From Nephrocerus scutellatus (taxonomy: Eukaryota; Arthropoda; Insecta; Diptera; Pipunculidae), in contig OX352761.1 of assembly GCA_947095585.1 (NCBI GenBank), forward strand, positions 81,285,267 through 81,349,266: DNA of 64,000 nucleotides, given 5' to 3'. Both the position numbers and the translations under genes were made by a program. Position 1 is the stretch's first letter, and every line of letters starts with the position of its first letter. The notes under the pieces were generated by a model. It was not told the origin of the DNA and did no database searches. It saw nothing but the letters and a program-made list of their open reading frames with translations. This document shows, in pieces, positions 23,701 to 35,057 of the stretch.

Positions 23701-26700
23701 TTAAGAATTCATAATGTCCTCCTTCTACGTTAAAGGCTGTTTTATGAATATCTTTTTCCTCAATTTCTATTTGATGAAATCCCTTAGCTAAATCAAGGGT
23801 TGTGAAATACTGGCATCTGCCCAGTTTATCTAGTATATAATCAATATTTGGTAGAGGGTACTTGTCGTCTATTGTAACTTCATTTAGTTTACGATAGTCT
23901 ATGACAAGCCTCCACTTTTGTTTTCCACTGGCGTCGACCTTTTTCGGTAAAATCCACACTGGGGCTGAATAAGGTGAATAGCTCGGCCTTATAATTTTGT
24001 TTTCGAGGAGTTCCTGGATCTGGGTTTTGACTTCATCTTTATGTATGTAAGAATATCTGTATGACTTCGCGTTTATTGGTACATTGTCAGTAGTAAGTAT
24101 TTCATGTTTGATTGCATTCGTAAATGAGAGATCTGGGGGCCGATTTCGGTCGCAAATGAGTCTAGACTCCTGAACAACCGCAAGTTTGTGGTGTAAGTAG
24201 ATGTTATGTGTAGTGGTACGACGTTTTGACGCATGCGCATGATTTGATTTTGCTTTTATGTCAAGAGCAGTGCTGCTGGTTTACATTTTTACAGCGGAGT
24301 ATATTATCGGCTTTTTGGAAGTATACTGGATTATATGATAAAAATATTTGTAAAAATAGTTCCAACAGAAAACAAAAAAGCCTTTTAAATTATATAAATA
24401 TTTTGTGATTGATTTTTCGCCCTTTTTTGCAATTGCACAAAATAAATTATTCCATGCTTATATTCCTGTGTTTCATAATGTCTACACAAGTACGATGATG
24501 TACTTATACTTTTATTATTTTACTACATTACAACAACTAAATACAAATGCCTTAAATAAAGTACCAAAATATAACAAATAAACCGACGTTTCTTTTGTGT
24601 ATTATATATCCGAAAACAAAATCATACAAAGATTTTACAAAAATCAATCGAAAAAAAACAACCCATTTTTCATCTAAATTCTCTAATCGCAGAAATTGAT
24701 ATGGGAGCCCCTCGATCCTGGGCCATTTTTTTTTATTGTAGGAGAAAATCATCGAAACAGACATTTGACATCAGATGTTAAAATTGAAAACGCTCAGATC
24801 ATTTTATTCTGAGCACTTAGAGCACGCTCATACTCTGAGCAACTAAGAAACACGAACATTTATCTTGAGAACTCTTTGACTGCTCTGAACTAATTTATGA
24901 AAACGCGAAATGACATTAATTAAGCATAAAACATTTATGTCTCGTTTCATTTGCTGGGTTCATTTGAGCGTGAGCTAAGATTTCTCTCTCTCTCTACCAC
25001 CAAAACCATGCAGTGCAGCCGACTGCGCAGCACACACCGCACACAGTCCATAAAGGGCGACGAATATCTGATGCCAGTATAGATATTTAAAAAATGTATA
25101 AGGGCCTTGCGGCCGAACCCGGGACCCGATCACTACCACATATTTACCATCGCTAAAAATGCTGCGAAATGTTTAGGTTTTCTAGCCCGGTGCAAGAAAT
25201 ATTTCTCTCCCTCTGATCTGGCTACCATATACAAGGCTTTTATTCGCCCAAAACTTGAGTACAATTGCCATATCTGGTCTGGTGCGCCTAAGACTACTTT
25301 GCATCAGCTAGATAGAATAAAAAAACCGCGCGATAAAACTTATCGGTGACGAAAATATAGCGAAATCAATAGATTCGCTTGAACACCGCAGGAACGTTTC
25401 TGGCTTGTCACTGTTTTATCGTTTCTTCTACCAGCGGTGCTCAAGAGAAATAGTCAGCTGCATGCCACCTCTCCTTGAATTCAACCGCAATACTCGTGGC
25501 GCTCTAAATGCTCATCAGGTTACCCTCAAGCCCATCTTCGGACGTACAGTTAAATTCAGGGATTCGTTCTTCAGCCGTACAACACGTATGTGGAATGCTC
25601 TGCCAAGCTCTGTCTACCCACATCACTTTGATCCACAGGCATTCAAAGCACAAGCTCATAGACATCTCCTCTTTTCTCCTCCTCTTCCTTAACGCCCACG
25701 CTGTGCCAAGCATATAGCCGAGCATTATAAGGGTGCGAACCCTTTGAAGCGTGCGCGAATTATAAAAAAAAAAAAAAATTATGTTCATAAGTCTTTGAAA
25801 TGTCGCTGGGGCTGTCTTCAGTCCAAATGGCATTCTTAAGAATTCATAATGTCCTCCTTCTACGTTAAAGGCTGTTTTATGAATATCTTTTTCCTCAATT
25901 TCTATTTGATGAAATCCCTTAGCTAAATCAAGGGTTGTGAAATACTGGCATCTGCCCAGTTTATCTAGTATATAATCAATATTTGGTAGAGGGTACTTGT
26001 CGTCTATTGTAACTTCATTTAGTTTACGATAGTCTATGACAAGCCTCCACTTTTGTTTTCCACTGGCGTCGACCTTTTTCGGTAAAATCCACACTGGGGC
26101 TGAATAAGGTGAATAGCTCGGCCTTATAATTTTGTTTTCGAGGAGTTCCTGGATCTGGGTTTTGACTTCATCTTTATGTATGTAAGAATATCTGTATGAC
26201 TTCGCGTTTATTGGTACATTGTCAGTAGTAAGTATTTCATGTTTGATTGCATTCGTAAATGAGAGATCTGGGGGCCGATTTCGGTCGCAAATGAGTCTAG
26301 ACTCCTGAACAACCGCAAGTTTGTGGTGTAAGTAGATGTTATGTGTAGTGGTACGACGTTTTGACGCATGCGCATGATTTGATTTTGCTTTTATGTCAAG
26401 AGCAGTGCTGCTGGTTTACATTTTTACAGCGGAGTATATTATCGGCTTTTTGGAAGTATACTGGATTATATGATAAAAATATTTGTAAAAATAGTTCCAA
26501 CAGAAAACAAAAAAGCCTTTTAAATTATATAAATATTTTGTGATTGATTTTTCGCCCTTTTTTGCAATTGCACAAAATAAATTATTCCATGCTTATATTC
26601 CTGTGTTTCATAATGTCTACACAAGTACGATGATGTACTTATACTTTTATTATTTTACTACATTACAACAACTAAATACAAATGCCTTAAATAAAGTACC

Positions 26701-29700
26701 AAAATATAACAAATAAACCGACGTTTCTTTTGTGTATTATATATCCGAAAACAAAATCATACAAAGATTTTACAAAAATCAATCGAAAAAAAACAACCCA
26801 TTTTTCATCTAAATTCTCTAATCGCAGAAATTGATATGGGAGCCCCTCGATCCTGGGCCATTTTTTTTTATTGTAGGAGAAAATCATCGAAACAGACATT
26901 TGACATCAGATGTTAAAATTGAAAACGCTCAGATCATTTTATTCTGAGCACTTAGAGCACGCTCATACTCTGAGCAACTAAGAAACACGAACATTTATCT
27001 TGAGAACTCTTTGACTGCTCTGAACTAATTTATGAAAACGCGAAATGACAGATTAATTAAGCATAAAACATTTATGTCTCGTTTCATTTGCTGGGTTCAT
27101 TTGAGCGTGAGCTAAGATTTCTCTCTCTCTCTACCACCAAAACCATGCAGTGCAGCCGACTGCGCAGCACACACCGCACACAGTCCATAAAGGGCGACGA
27201 ATATCTGATGCCAGTATAGATATTTAAAAAATGTATAAGGGCCTTGCGGCCGAACCCGGGACCCGATCACTACCACATATTTACCATCGCTAAAAATGCT
27301 GCGAAATGTTTAGGTTTTCTAGCCCGGTGCAAGAAATATTTCTCTCCCTCTGATCTGGCTACCATATACAAGGCTTTTATTCGCCCAAAACTTGAGTACA
27401 ATTGCCATATCTGGTCTGGTGCGCCTAAGACTACTTTGCATCAGCTAGATAGAATAAAAAAACCGCGCGATAAAACTTATCGGTGACGAAAATATAGCGA
27501 AATCAATAGATTCGCTTGAACACCGCAGGAACGTTTCTGGCTTGTCACTGTTTTATCGTTTCTTCTACCAGCGGTGCTCAAGAGAAATAGTCAGCTGCAT
27601 GCCACCTCTCCTTGAATTCAACCGCAATACTCGTGGCGCTCTAAATGCTCATCAGATTACCCTCAAGCCCATCTTCGGACGTACAGTTAAATTCAGGGAT
27701 TCGTTCTTCAGCCGTACAACACGTATGTGGAATGCTCTGCCAAGCTCTGTCTACCCACATCACTTTGATCCACAGGCATTCAAAGCACAAGCTCATAGAC
27801 ATCTCCTCTTTTCTCCTCCTCTTCCTTAACGCCCACGCTGTGCCAAGCATATAGCCGAGCATTATAAGGGTGCGAACCCTTTGAAGCGTGCGCGAATTAT
27901 ATAAAAAAAAAAAAAATTATGTTCATAAGTCTTTGAAATGTCGCTGGGGCTGTCTTCAGTCCAAATGGCATTCTTAAGAATTCATAATGTCCTCCTTCTA
28001 CGTTAAAGGCTGTTTTATGAATATCTTTTTCCTCAATTTCTATTTGATGAAATCCCTTAGCTAAATCAAGGGTTGTGAAATACTGGCATCTGCCCAGTTT
28101 ATCTAGTATATAATCAATATTTGGTAGAGGGTACTTGTCGTCTATTGTAACTTCATTTAGTTTACGATAGTCTATGACAAGCCTCCACTTTTGTTTTCCA
28201 CTGGCGTCGACCTTTTTCGGTAAAATCCACACTGGGGCTGAATAAGGTGAATAGCTCGGCCTTATAATTTTGTTTTCGAGGAGTTCCTGGATCTGGGTTT
28301 TGACTTCATCTTTATGTATGTAAGAATATCTGTATGACTTCGCGTTTATTGGTACATTGTCAGTAGTAAGTATTTCATGTTTGATTGCATTCGTAAATGA
28401 GAGATCTGGGGGCCGATTTCGGTCGCAAATGAGTCTAGACTCCTGAACAACCGCAAGTTTGTGGTGTAAGTAGATGTTATGTGTAGTGGTACGACGTTTT
28501 GACGCATGCGCATGATTTGATTTTGCTTTTATGTCAAGAGCAGTGCTGCTGGTTTACATTTTTACAGCGGAGTATATTATCGGCTTTTTGGAAGTATACT
28601 GGATTATATGATAAAAATATTTGTAAAAATAGTTCCAACAGAAAACAAAAAAGCCTTTTAAATTATATAAATATTTTGTGATTGATTTTTCGCCCTTTTT
28701 TGCAATTGCACAAAATAAATTATTCCATGCTTATATTCCTGTGTTTCATAATGTCTACACAAGTACGATGATGTACTTATACTTTTATTATTTTACTACA
28801 TTACAACAACTAAATACAAATGCCTTAAATAAAGTACCAAAATATAACAAATAAACCGACGTTTCTTTTGTGTATTATATATCCGAAAACAAAATCATAC
28901 AAAGATTTTACAAAAATCAATCGAAAAAAAACAACCCATTTTTCATCTAAATTCTCTAATCGCAGAAATTGATATGGGAGCCCCTCGATCCTGGGCCATT
29001 TTTTTTTATTGTAGGAGAAAATCATCGAAACAGACATTTGACATCAGATGTTAAAATTGAAAACGCTCAGATCATTTTATTCTGAGCACTTAGAGCACGC
29101 TCATACTCTGAGCAACTAAGAAACACGAACATTTATCTTGAGAACTCTTTGACTGCTCTGAACTAATTTATGAAAACGCGAAATGACATTAATTAAGCAT
29201 AAAACATTTATGTCTCGTTTCATTTGCTGGGTTCATTTGAGCGTGAGCTAAGATTTCTCTCTCTCTCTACCACCAAAACCATGCAGTGCAGCCGACTGCG
29301 CAGCACACACCGCACACAGTCCATAAAGGGCGACGAATATCTGATGCCAGTATAGATATTTAAAAAATGTATAAGGGCCTTGCGGCCGAACCCGGGACCC
29401 GATCACTACCACATATTTACCATCGCTAAAAATGCTGCGAAATGTTTAGGTTTTCTAGCCCGGTGCAAGAAATATTTCTCTCCCTCTGATCTGGCTACCA
29501 TATACAAGGCTTTTATTCGCCCAAAACTTGAGTACAATTGCCATATCTGGTCTGGTGCGCCTAAGACTACTTTGCATCAGCTAGATAGAATAAAAAAACC
29601 GCGCGATAAAACTTATCGGTGACGAAAATATAGCGAAATCAATAGATTCGCTTGAACACCGCAGGAACGTTTCTGGCTTGTCAGTGTTTTATCGTTTCTT

Positions 29701-32456
29701 CTACCAGCGGTGCTCAAGAGAAATAGTCAGCTGCATGCCACCTCTCCTTGAATTCAACCGCAATACTCGTGGCGCTCTAAATGCTCATCAGGTTACCCTC
29801 AAGCCCATCTTCGGACGTACAGTTAAATTCAGGGATTCGTTCTTCAGCCGTACAACACGTATGTGGAATGCTCTGCCAAGCTCTGTCTACCCACATCACT
29901 TTGATCCACAGGCATTCAAAGCACAAGCTCATAGACATCTCCTCTTTTCTCCTCCTCTTCCTTAACGCCCACGCTGTGCCAAGCATATAGCCGAGCATTA
30001 TAAGGGTGCGAACCCTTTGAAGCGTGCGCGAATTATAAAAAAAAAAAAAAAATTATGTTAATAAGTCTTTGAAATGTCGCTGGGGCTGTCTTCAGTCCAA
30101 ATGGCATTCTTAAGAATTCATAATGTCCTCCTTCTACGTTAAAGGCTGTTTTATGAATATCTTTTTCCTCAATTTCTATTTGATGAAATCCCTTAGCTAA
30201 ATCAAGGGTTGTGAAATACTGGCATCTGCCCAGTTTATCTAGTATATAATCAATATTTGGTAGAGGGTACTTGTCGTCTATTGTAACTTCATTTAGTTTA
30301 CGATAGTCTATGACAAGCCTCCACTTTTGTTTTCCACTGGCGTCGACCTTTTTCGGTAAAATCCACACTGGGGCTGAATAAGGTGAATAGCTCGGCCTTA
30401 TAATTTTGTTTTCGAGGAGTTCCTGGATCTGGGTTTTGACTTCATCTTTATGTATGTAAGAATATCTGTATGACTTCGCGTTTATTGGTACATTGTCAGT
30501 AGTAAGTATTTCATGTTTGATTGCATTCGTAAATGAGAGATCTGGGGGCCGATTTCGGTCGCAAATGAGTCTAGACTCCTGAACAACCGCAAGTTTGTGG
30601 TGTAAGTAGATGTTATGTGTAGTGGTACGACGTTTTGACGCATGCGCATGATTTGATTTTGCTTTTATGTCAAGAGCAGTGCTGCTGGTTTACATTTTTA
30701 CAGCGGAGTATATTATCGGCTTTTTGGAAGTATACTGGATTATATGATAAAAATATTTGTAAAAATAGTTCCAACAGAAAACAAAAAAGCCTTTTAAATT
30801 ATATAAATATTTTGTGATTGATTTTTCGCCCTTTTTTGCAATTGCACAAAATAAATTATTCCATGCTTATATTCCTGTGTTTCATAATGTCTACACAAGT
30901 ACGATGATGTACTTATACTTTTATTATTTTACTACATTACAACAACTAAATACAAATGCCTTAAATAAAGTACCAAAATATAACAAATAAACCGACGTTT
31001 CTTTTGTGTATTATATATCCGAAAACAAAATCATACAAAGATTTTACAAAAATCAATCGAAAAAAAACAACCCATTTTTCATCTAAATTCTCTAATCGCA
31101 GAAATTGATATGGGAGCCCCTCGATCCTGGGCCATTTTTTTTTATTGTAGGAGAAAATCATCGAAACAGACATTTGACATCAGATGTTAAAATTGAAAAC
31201 GCTCAGATCATTTTATTCTGAGCACTTAGAGCACGCTCATACTCTGAGCAACTAAGAAACACGAACATTTATCTTGAGAACTCTTTGACTGCTCTGAACT
31301 AATTTATGAAAACGCGAAATGACAGATTAATTAAGCATAAAACATTTATGTCTCGTTTAATTTGCTGGGTTCATTTGAGCGTGAGCTAAGATTTCTCTCT
31401 CTCTCTACCACCAAAACCATGCAGTGCAGCCGACTGCGCAGCACACACCGCACACAGTCCATAAAGGGCGACGAATATCTGATGCCAGTATAGATATTAA
31501 AAAATGTATAAGGGCCTTGCGGCCGAACCCGGGACCCGATCACTACCAAATTTTCGAAAAAGTATTGTTTATTGGGTATACACATGTGTGTAAAATTTGA
31601 AGAAAATCGGGTAAATTTTTGTATGGGAGCCCTCCGACCCCGCAGCCCGAGGGGCCTCAAAATTTAATAGAAAGTGTTGTCTCCGGAAATACACATGTGT
31701 GCCAATAAAATCGGGCTGTAGGAAGTGGGTTAAAAATTGATCGCAAGAATCCATGACAAATCCACAAGTCCACAAACCCGCAAACACACGGGCAAGTAAA
31801 GTTAATATAGAGAATTTAAAAACTCGTCGGTTTCTTAGTATATTATATAATAGTATTTGGCTTTCAATTTGGAAGCAAAGGCATCAATTGAAATAAAATA
31901 CCAAATTTTGTTATTTGTGTTTTGTTTATTTTTTGACATACATTCTTGGTCAATATAATTTTTGGGAAATGTAAAAATTCCTTTATAATAATTATTGATA
32001 GTTCGGAGAGAAATTTACAGACTTAATAACATGTAATTGTAAAAGAAACCATTTTTTTTGCTAAAAAATCAAATAAATTTGGTATCGTTTCGATTTAGAA
32101 TTACTTCATAAAAGTAGTATAATTAGGTTTAAGGTAGTATAATAGTGCGGCTAATGAAATAGTAGTATAATACCTTGATTGCAATTTAGCAGCAGCACTG
32201 GTCATAAGCAATTTTGACAGATAAAGACTTTTCACGTAGTCGCCAGCATGTGGCTAGACTACTGCATGAGGCAAGAGTGAACCGATTCGGCAATTATGTA
32301 CAAGATTTTACTACTTTCTGTCATTAAATTTACACTAACCCAAAGAAAGAAAAAACATAACACAACAATAAAATTGTATGCTATACACATCGTACATATA
32401 CGAAAATGACATCTCACCTTCAGGAGTCTAGACTCATTTGCGACCGAAATCGGCCT
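17754..32456. mobile_element. DNA element with perfect 37-nt inverted ends, inserted in pol
   Basis: 17756-17792 and 32455-32419 are perfect inverted copies (GGCCGATTTCGGTCGCAAAT... ending CCTGAA). The outer flanks share TCTG (17750-17753 and 32457-32460), a 4-bp target duplication; with it removed, the flanking pol codons lie in one frame. The original element was about 1.9 kb (17754-18730 plus about 31545-32456), now split by tandem units. It has no transposase, and its interior includes the dispersed repeat also seen at 7025-7578. The superfamily is not identified. Confidence 0.85.
31548..32418. other. Right half of the inserted DNA element, non-coding
   Basis: 31548-31815 is the dispersed repeat (inverse of 7040-7400). 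31816-32418 is AT-rich unique sequence with no credible gene. Unlike the left half it is present once, which shows that the array grew by duplicating the segment to its left. Confidence 0.7.
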
Positions 32457-32460
32457 TCTG

Positions 32461-32934
32461 AATTTTCTTGATAAAAAATGTTTGAATATTGATTTATTAT
32501 TTTTAATAATTTTTGTTTCTCTTCTGCGTTGAGATGTTGAGTTCGTATTTGTTCCGTTAATGATTTATTATTATATTCTTCTATTATAGAGAACTTTTTT
32601 ATATTAACTTCTTCAATTTCATTTGGATTTATTTCAATTGGACTTTGGCATATTACGTTCGTTTGAACTTCAATCTTATGATTTTCAACATTGTAAATTC
32701 CTTCGTCAAAAATTACTTCGTTTTCCAAGAACTTCTGCTTCTTGAGGTAAACTAGTCCTTTTTGTTGGTTCACCAATAATCGTACGGTATGTTTGTTTGA
32801 TCTTTCGAACAACATTTGTATAGTTTGTCCATTGATTTCTAATAGATTATGTTTGTAATCTATTTTAGCGTTAAATCGTTTTAGTATGTCGTTTCCAATA
32901 ATACCGTCGTATTTATTATTATATGGTAAATCTC
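32461..32934 (-). pseudogene. pol: Errantivirus pol start: protease remnant and RT linker
   Basis: Pol begins in a frame overlapping the end of gag. The C-terminal protease motif (DGIIGND) is visible, but no D-[TS]-G active site is seen upstream, so the N-terminal half of the protease appears deleted at the gag-pol junction. The linker continues to the inverted end of the DNA element, where the frame runs a few codons into the insert and stops at 32420. The protease would normally process Gag-Pol. Confidence 0.8.
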
Positions 32935-34053
32935 CTCCGAGGCTTGTGAGTGGAAATTTTCGCTTGTTTCATATTTATTTATCTCCATTGGCTCAACAGT
33001 TTGTTGTTGTTTAGTATTTGGTAAATTATTTTGAATCTCACTTGTTAATTGATTATAATTTGGTTGTCTATAATTATTATAACTATCATTTCTATAATTA
33101 TTGAACTGTCTGTTCTTATTCTGATATTGGTCGGATCTATAATTATTATAACTGTCATATCTGTAATTATTAAATTGTTTGTTCTTATTTTGATATTGAT
33201 CAGGTCTATAATTATCGTATTGTTTATTTGTATATTGTTTCTGGTCTTTTCTATAATATTGGCCTTTTTTGTTTTGATATTGGTCATTTTTATAAGTATA
33301 CTGTTCTTTTTTTGTTTGATTCGGTTCTTGTCTGTATCTATTAAAATTTTCGTCTCTATTTGGGTTCTGTTGATATTTATTTTTGTATTCTTGTTTATTC
33401 GAGGAAAAATAATTATTATTATAATTATTATAACGTGTTTGTCTATTATTACGATTATAGAATTGCTCCGGAGTTGATTGGTCTGTGTAGCCTGTTTGAC
33501 TGAGTATGTCTATTGCTGATTCTAAGTTTTCTGGATTTCGACAAATTAGAATTGTTTTCATTGGTTCAGGTATTTTGTTTTTAAATATGTCTAATGCTGT
33601 GCGTATATTATTTAATGCACAATCGTTCGCTGTTTTACCTGGTCCATTTTCTAATAGAGTTTTATTGTTTAGTTTTCGCAATTTATCTTTGATTTCGTTG
33701 AAAAAACCTAAAACATTATTTTTAAAGGTAACACCTCTCAATTCGTCAAAAAGTTGTTCTACGCTTCGTCTTTCGGCAAAATTATGTTGTAAAACGTCTT
33801 TAATTTCACCCAAAGCAATGGCTTGTGTGTTGATTTCTATAACTTCTCTATCTTTTCTGATTAATTTGCTTTTTATAATATCCGAAAATAAATATTGAGA
33901 AAGATCATCGTAAGTTGCTAGTAAGGGATATATTCTGTCTACTAAATTTGTGAATGTTAATAAATTGTCTGTGTTTCCGTCATAGTAAGGAAAGGAATTT
34001 AAATATTTAATGGGATCTAGGGCCACTTTATTTTGTTGAGTTTCCAATGCCAT
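32881..34053 (-). CDS. gag: Errantivirus gag, 390 codons
   Basis: Open Gag-type structural protein. Residues about 1-205 form the capsid-like part (starting MALETQQNKVALDP). Residues about 208-350 are extremely rich in Asn, Tyr, Gln, Lys and Arg and contain near-repeats of the kind NKNKQFNNYR / NKNRQFNNYR. No CCHC zinc knuckle is visible; the basic Asn/Tyr-rich tail may take over RNA binding (inference). The last residues lie in the overlap with pol and may be altered by the junction deletion. The long antisense frame over this gene is a shadow of its composition. Confidence 0.88.
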   Translation of the reverse strand: MALETQQNKVALDPIKYLNSFPYYDGNTDNLLTFTNLVDRIYPLLATYDDLSQYLFSDIIKSKLIRKDREVIEINTQAIALGEIKDVLQHNFAERRSVEQLFDELRGVTFKNNVLGFFNEIKDKLRKLNNKTLLENGPGKTANDCALNNIRTALDIFKNKIPEPMKTILICRNPENLESAIDILSQTGYTDQSTPEQFYNRNNRQTRYNNYNNNYFSSNKQEYKNKYQQNPNRDENFNRYRQEPNQTKKEQYTYKNDQYQNKKGQYYRKDQKQYTNKQYDNYRPDQYQNKNKQFNNYRYDSYNNYRSDQYQNKNRQFNNYRNDSYNNYRQPNYNQLTSEIQNNLPNTKQQQTVEPMEINKYETSENFHSQASEEIYHIIINTTVLLETTY

Positions 34054-35039
34054 TTTATTTAATTAAATTTTAATTTTTGTAAAAAGAGATAACATTTTTT
34101 TTTAAAAGTATAAGTAATAAGGTAATTAGGGTAAAAGACTAGGGGACCTGTATATAAAAATTTATTTTGGTTTTATATATATTTATATATATTTATTTAG
34201 TAGAAATATAGAAATTTATTTTAATTTGACCTTGTCGTTCTTGTTGTTGATCCTTGTTGTTTTTGTTATGAGTTGTCTTCTTGTGGTATGTTGCTGTGTT
34301 GCACTTATTATGTAGTCTGATTATGTTGATTCGTCTGTGTTGATTTTATTTTAATGCTGACCAAGAGTTTATTTTGATTAATGTATGTCGTTCCTTTTAT
34401 TTTAGCCAATAGTTAATTTTAGTTTTTGTGTGTCTTTCAAATAGTCAAATTTGGTGTCAAAAATTGTTGAAGTTATTTGCTTATTTCTATTTTTATAGAA
34501 TAGTGTAGAGTGTTTGTAATAATTTTATTTATATAGTAGTGTAATTTATTTATTTATTATAATGCAATTATTTTTATTTGTATGGTAATATAATTTCTTT
34601 ATTTATTAATTTTTTTTTTATTTTTGCAAATAATGCAATTACTATTCGTGAAACTTTTGCACTTTTCAAATTGCTAATAACGCAATTAATTATTGTGGAA
34701 TTTCTACACTTTTTAATTTGCTAATAATGCAATTAATTATTGTGAAATTTCTGCACTTTTTAATTTGCTAATAATGCAATTAATTATTGTGAAATTTCTG
34801 CACTTTTTAATTTGCTAATAATGCAATTAATTATTGTGAAATTTCTGCACTTTTTAAGTTGCTAATAATGCAATTAATTATTGTGAAGATTAGTAGAGTC
34901 TTAGCACTTGTAATTCTTTACTTGTACTTTTTAGTAAATTAATATAAATTTTCCTTCTGCGAAAACTTATAGTTTTTACCTTTTTGTTGTGGAGTGCTTT
35001 ACATTTTTTAGGAAAAATAAGTCTTAGTTGACTAGCACT
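34054..35039 (-). other. Errantivirus 5' leader
   Basis: About 1 kb of AT-rich non-coding sequence between primer site and gag, unusually long. It contains the 47-bp direct repeats described separately. No open frame is credible. Confidence 0.8.
34630..34890 (-). repeat. 47-bp direct repeats in the errantivirus leader
   Basis: GCAATTAATTATTGTG recurs at 34682, 34729, 34776, 34823 and 34870, exactly 47 bp apart, with a diverged unit upstream near 34635. Each unit has TTTCTGCACTTTTTAA. The 5' leader is where gypsy carries its Su(Hw) insulator repeats; a similar role is only an analogy. Confidence 0.9.
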
Positions 35040-35057
35040 ATCCTACCGACTGCGCCA
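35040..35057 (-). other. Primer-binding site for tRNA-Ser
   Basis: The minus strand reads TGGCGCAGTCGGTAGGA immediately inside the 5' LTR. TGGCGCAGTCG complements the 3' end of insect tRNA-Ser (acceptor GCAGTCG...CGACTGCG-CCA). This primer type is used by 17.6/297-like errantiviruses. Confidence 0.85.

Larger units (their letters stand above)
16621..31548. repeat. Chimeric 2.1-kb tandem array, seven units
   Basis: Units start with CATATTTACCATCGC at 16621, 18731, 20867, 23004, 25139, 27276 and 29412; periods are 2110 and then 2135-2137. Each contains the LINE 3' end (plus strand), the errantivirus RT fragment (minus) and the left half of the inserted DNA element. The junction CACTACC/ACATATT shares ACCA with both parent sequences. 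Unit 1 is joined to the full-length LINE and lacks about 26 bp found in the others. Units 2-7 are almost identical, sharing substitutions absent from unit 1, including a GTCGAC. Poly(A) length varies between units: 16, 14, 15, 15, 15, 14 and 16. Open frames inside are repeat copies of the parent elements, not new genes. Confidence 0.97.

Noticed and set aside
16621..31548. The seven-unit array as an assembly artefact
   Set aside because: Not dismissed outright, but units carry distinct variants (a 2-bp deletion in two units, A-run lengths, a 26-bp difference in unit 1, single substitutions in units 5 and 7), which simple duplication by an assembler would not produce.
33049..33477. 142-residue hydrophobic frame opposite gag
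   Set aside because: It is an antisense shadow of the Asn/Tyr-rich gag tail; AT-rich codons read as Ile/Leu on the other strand.
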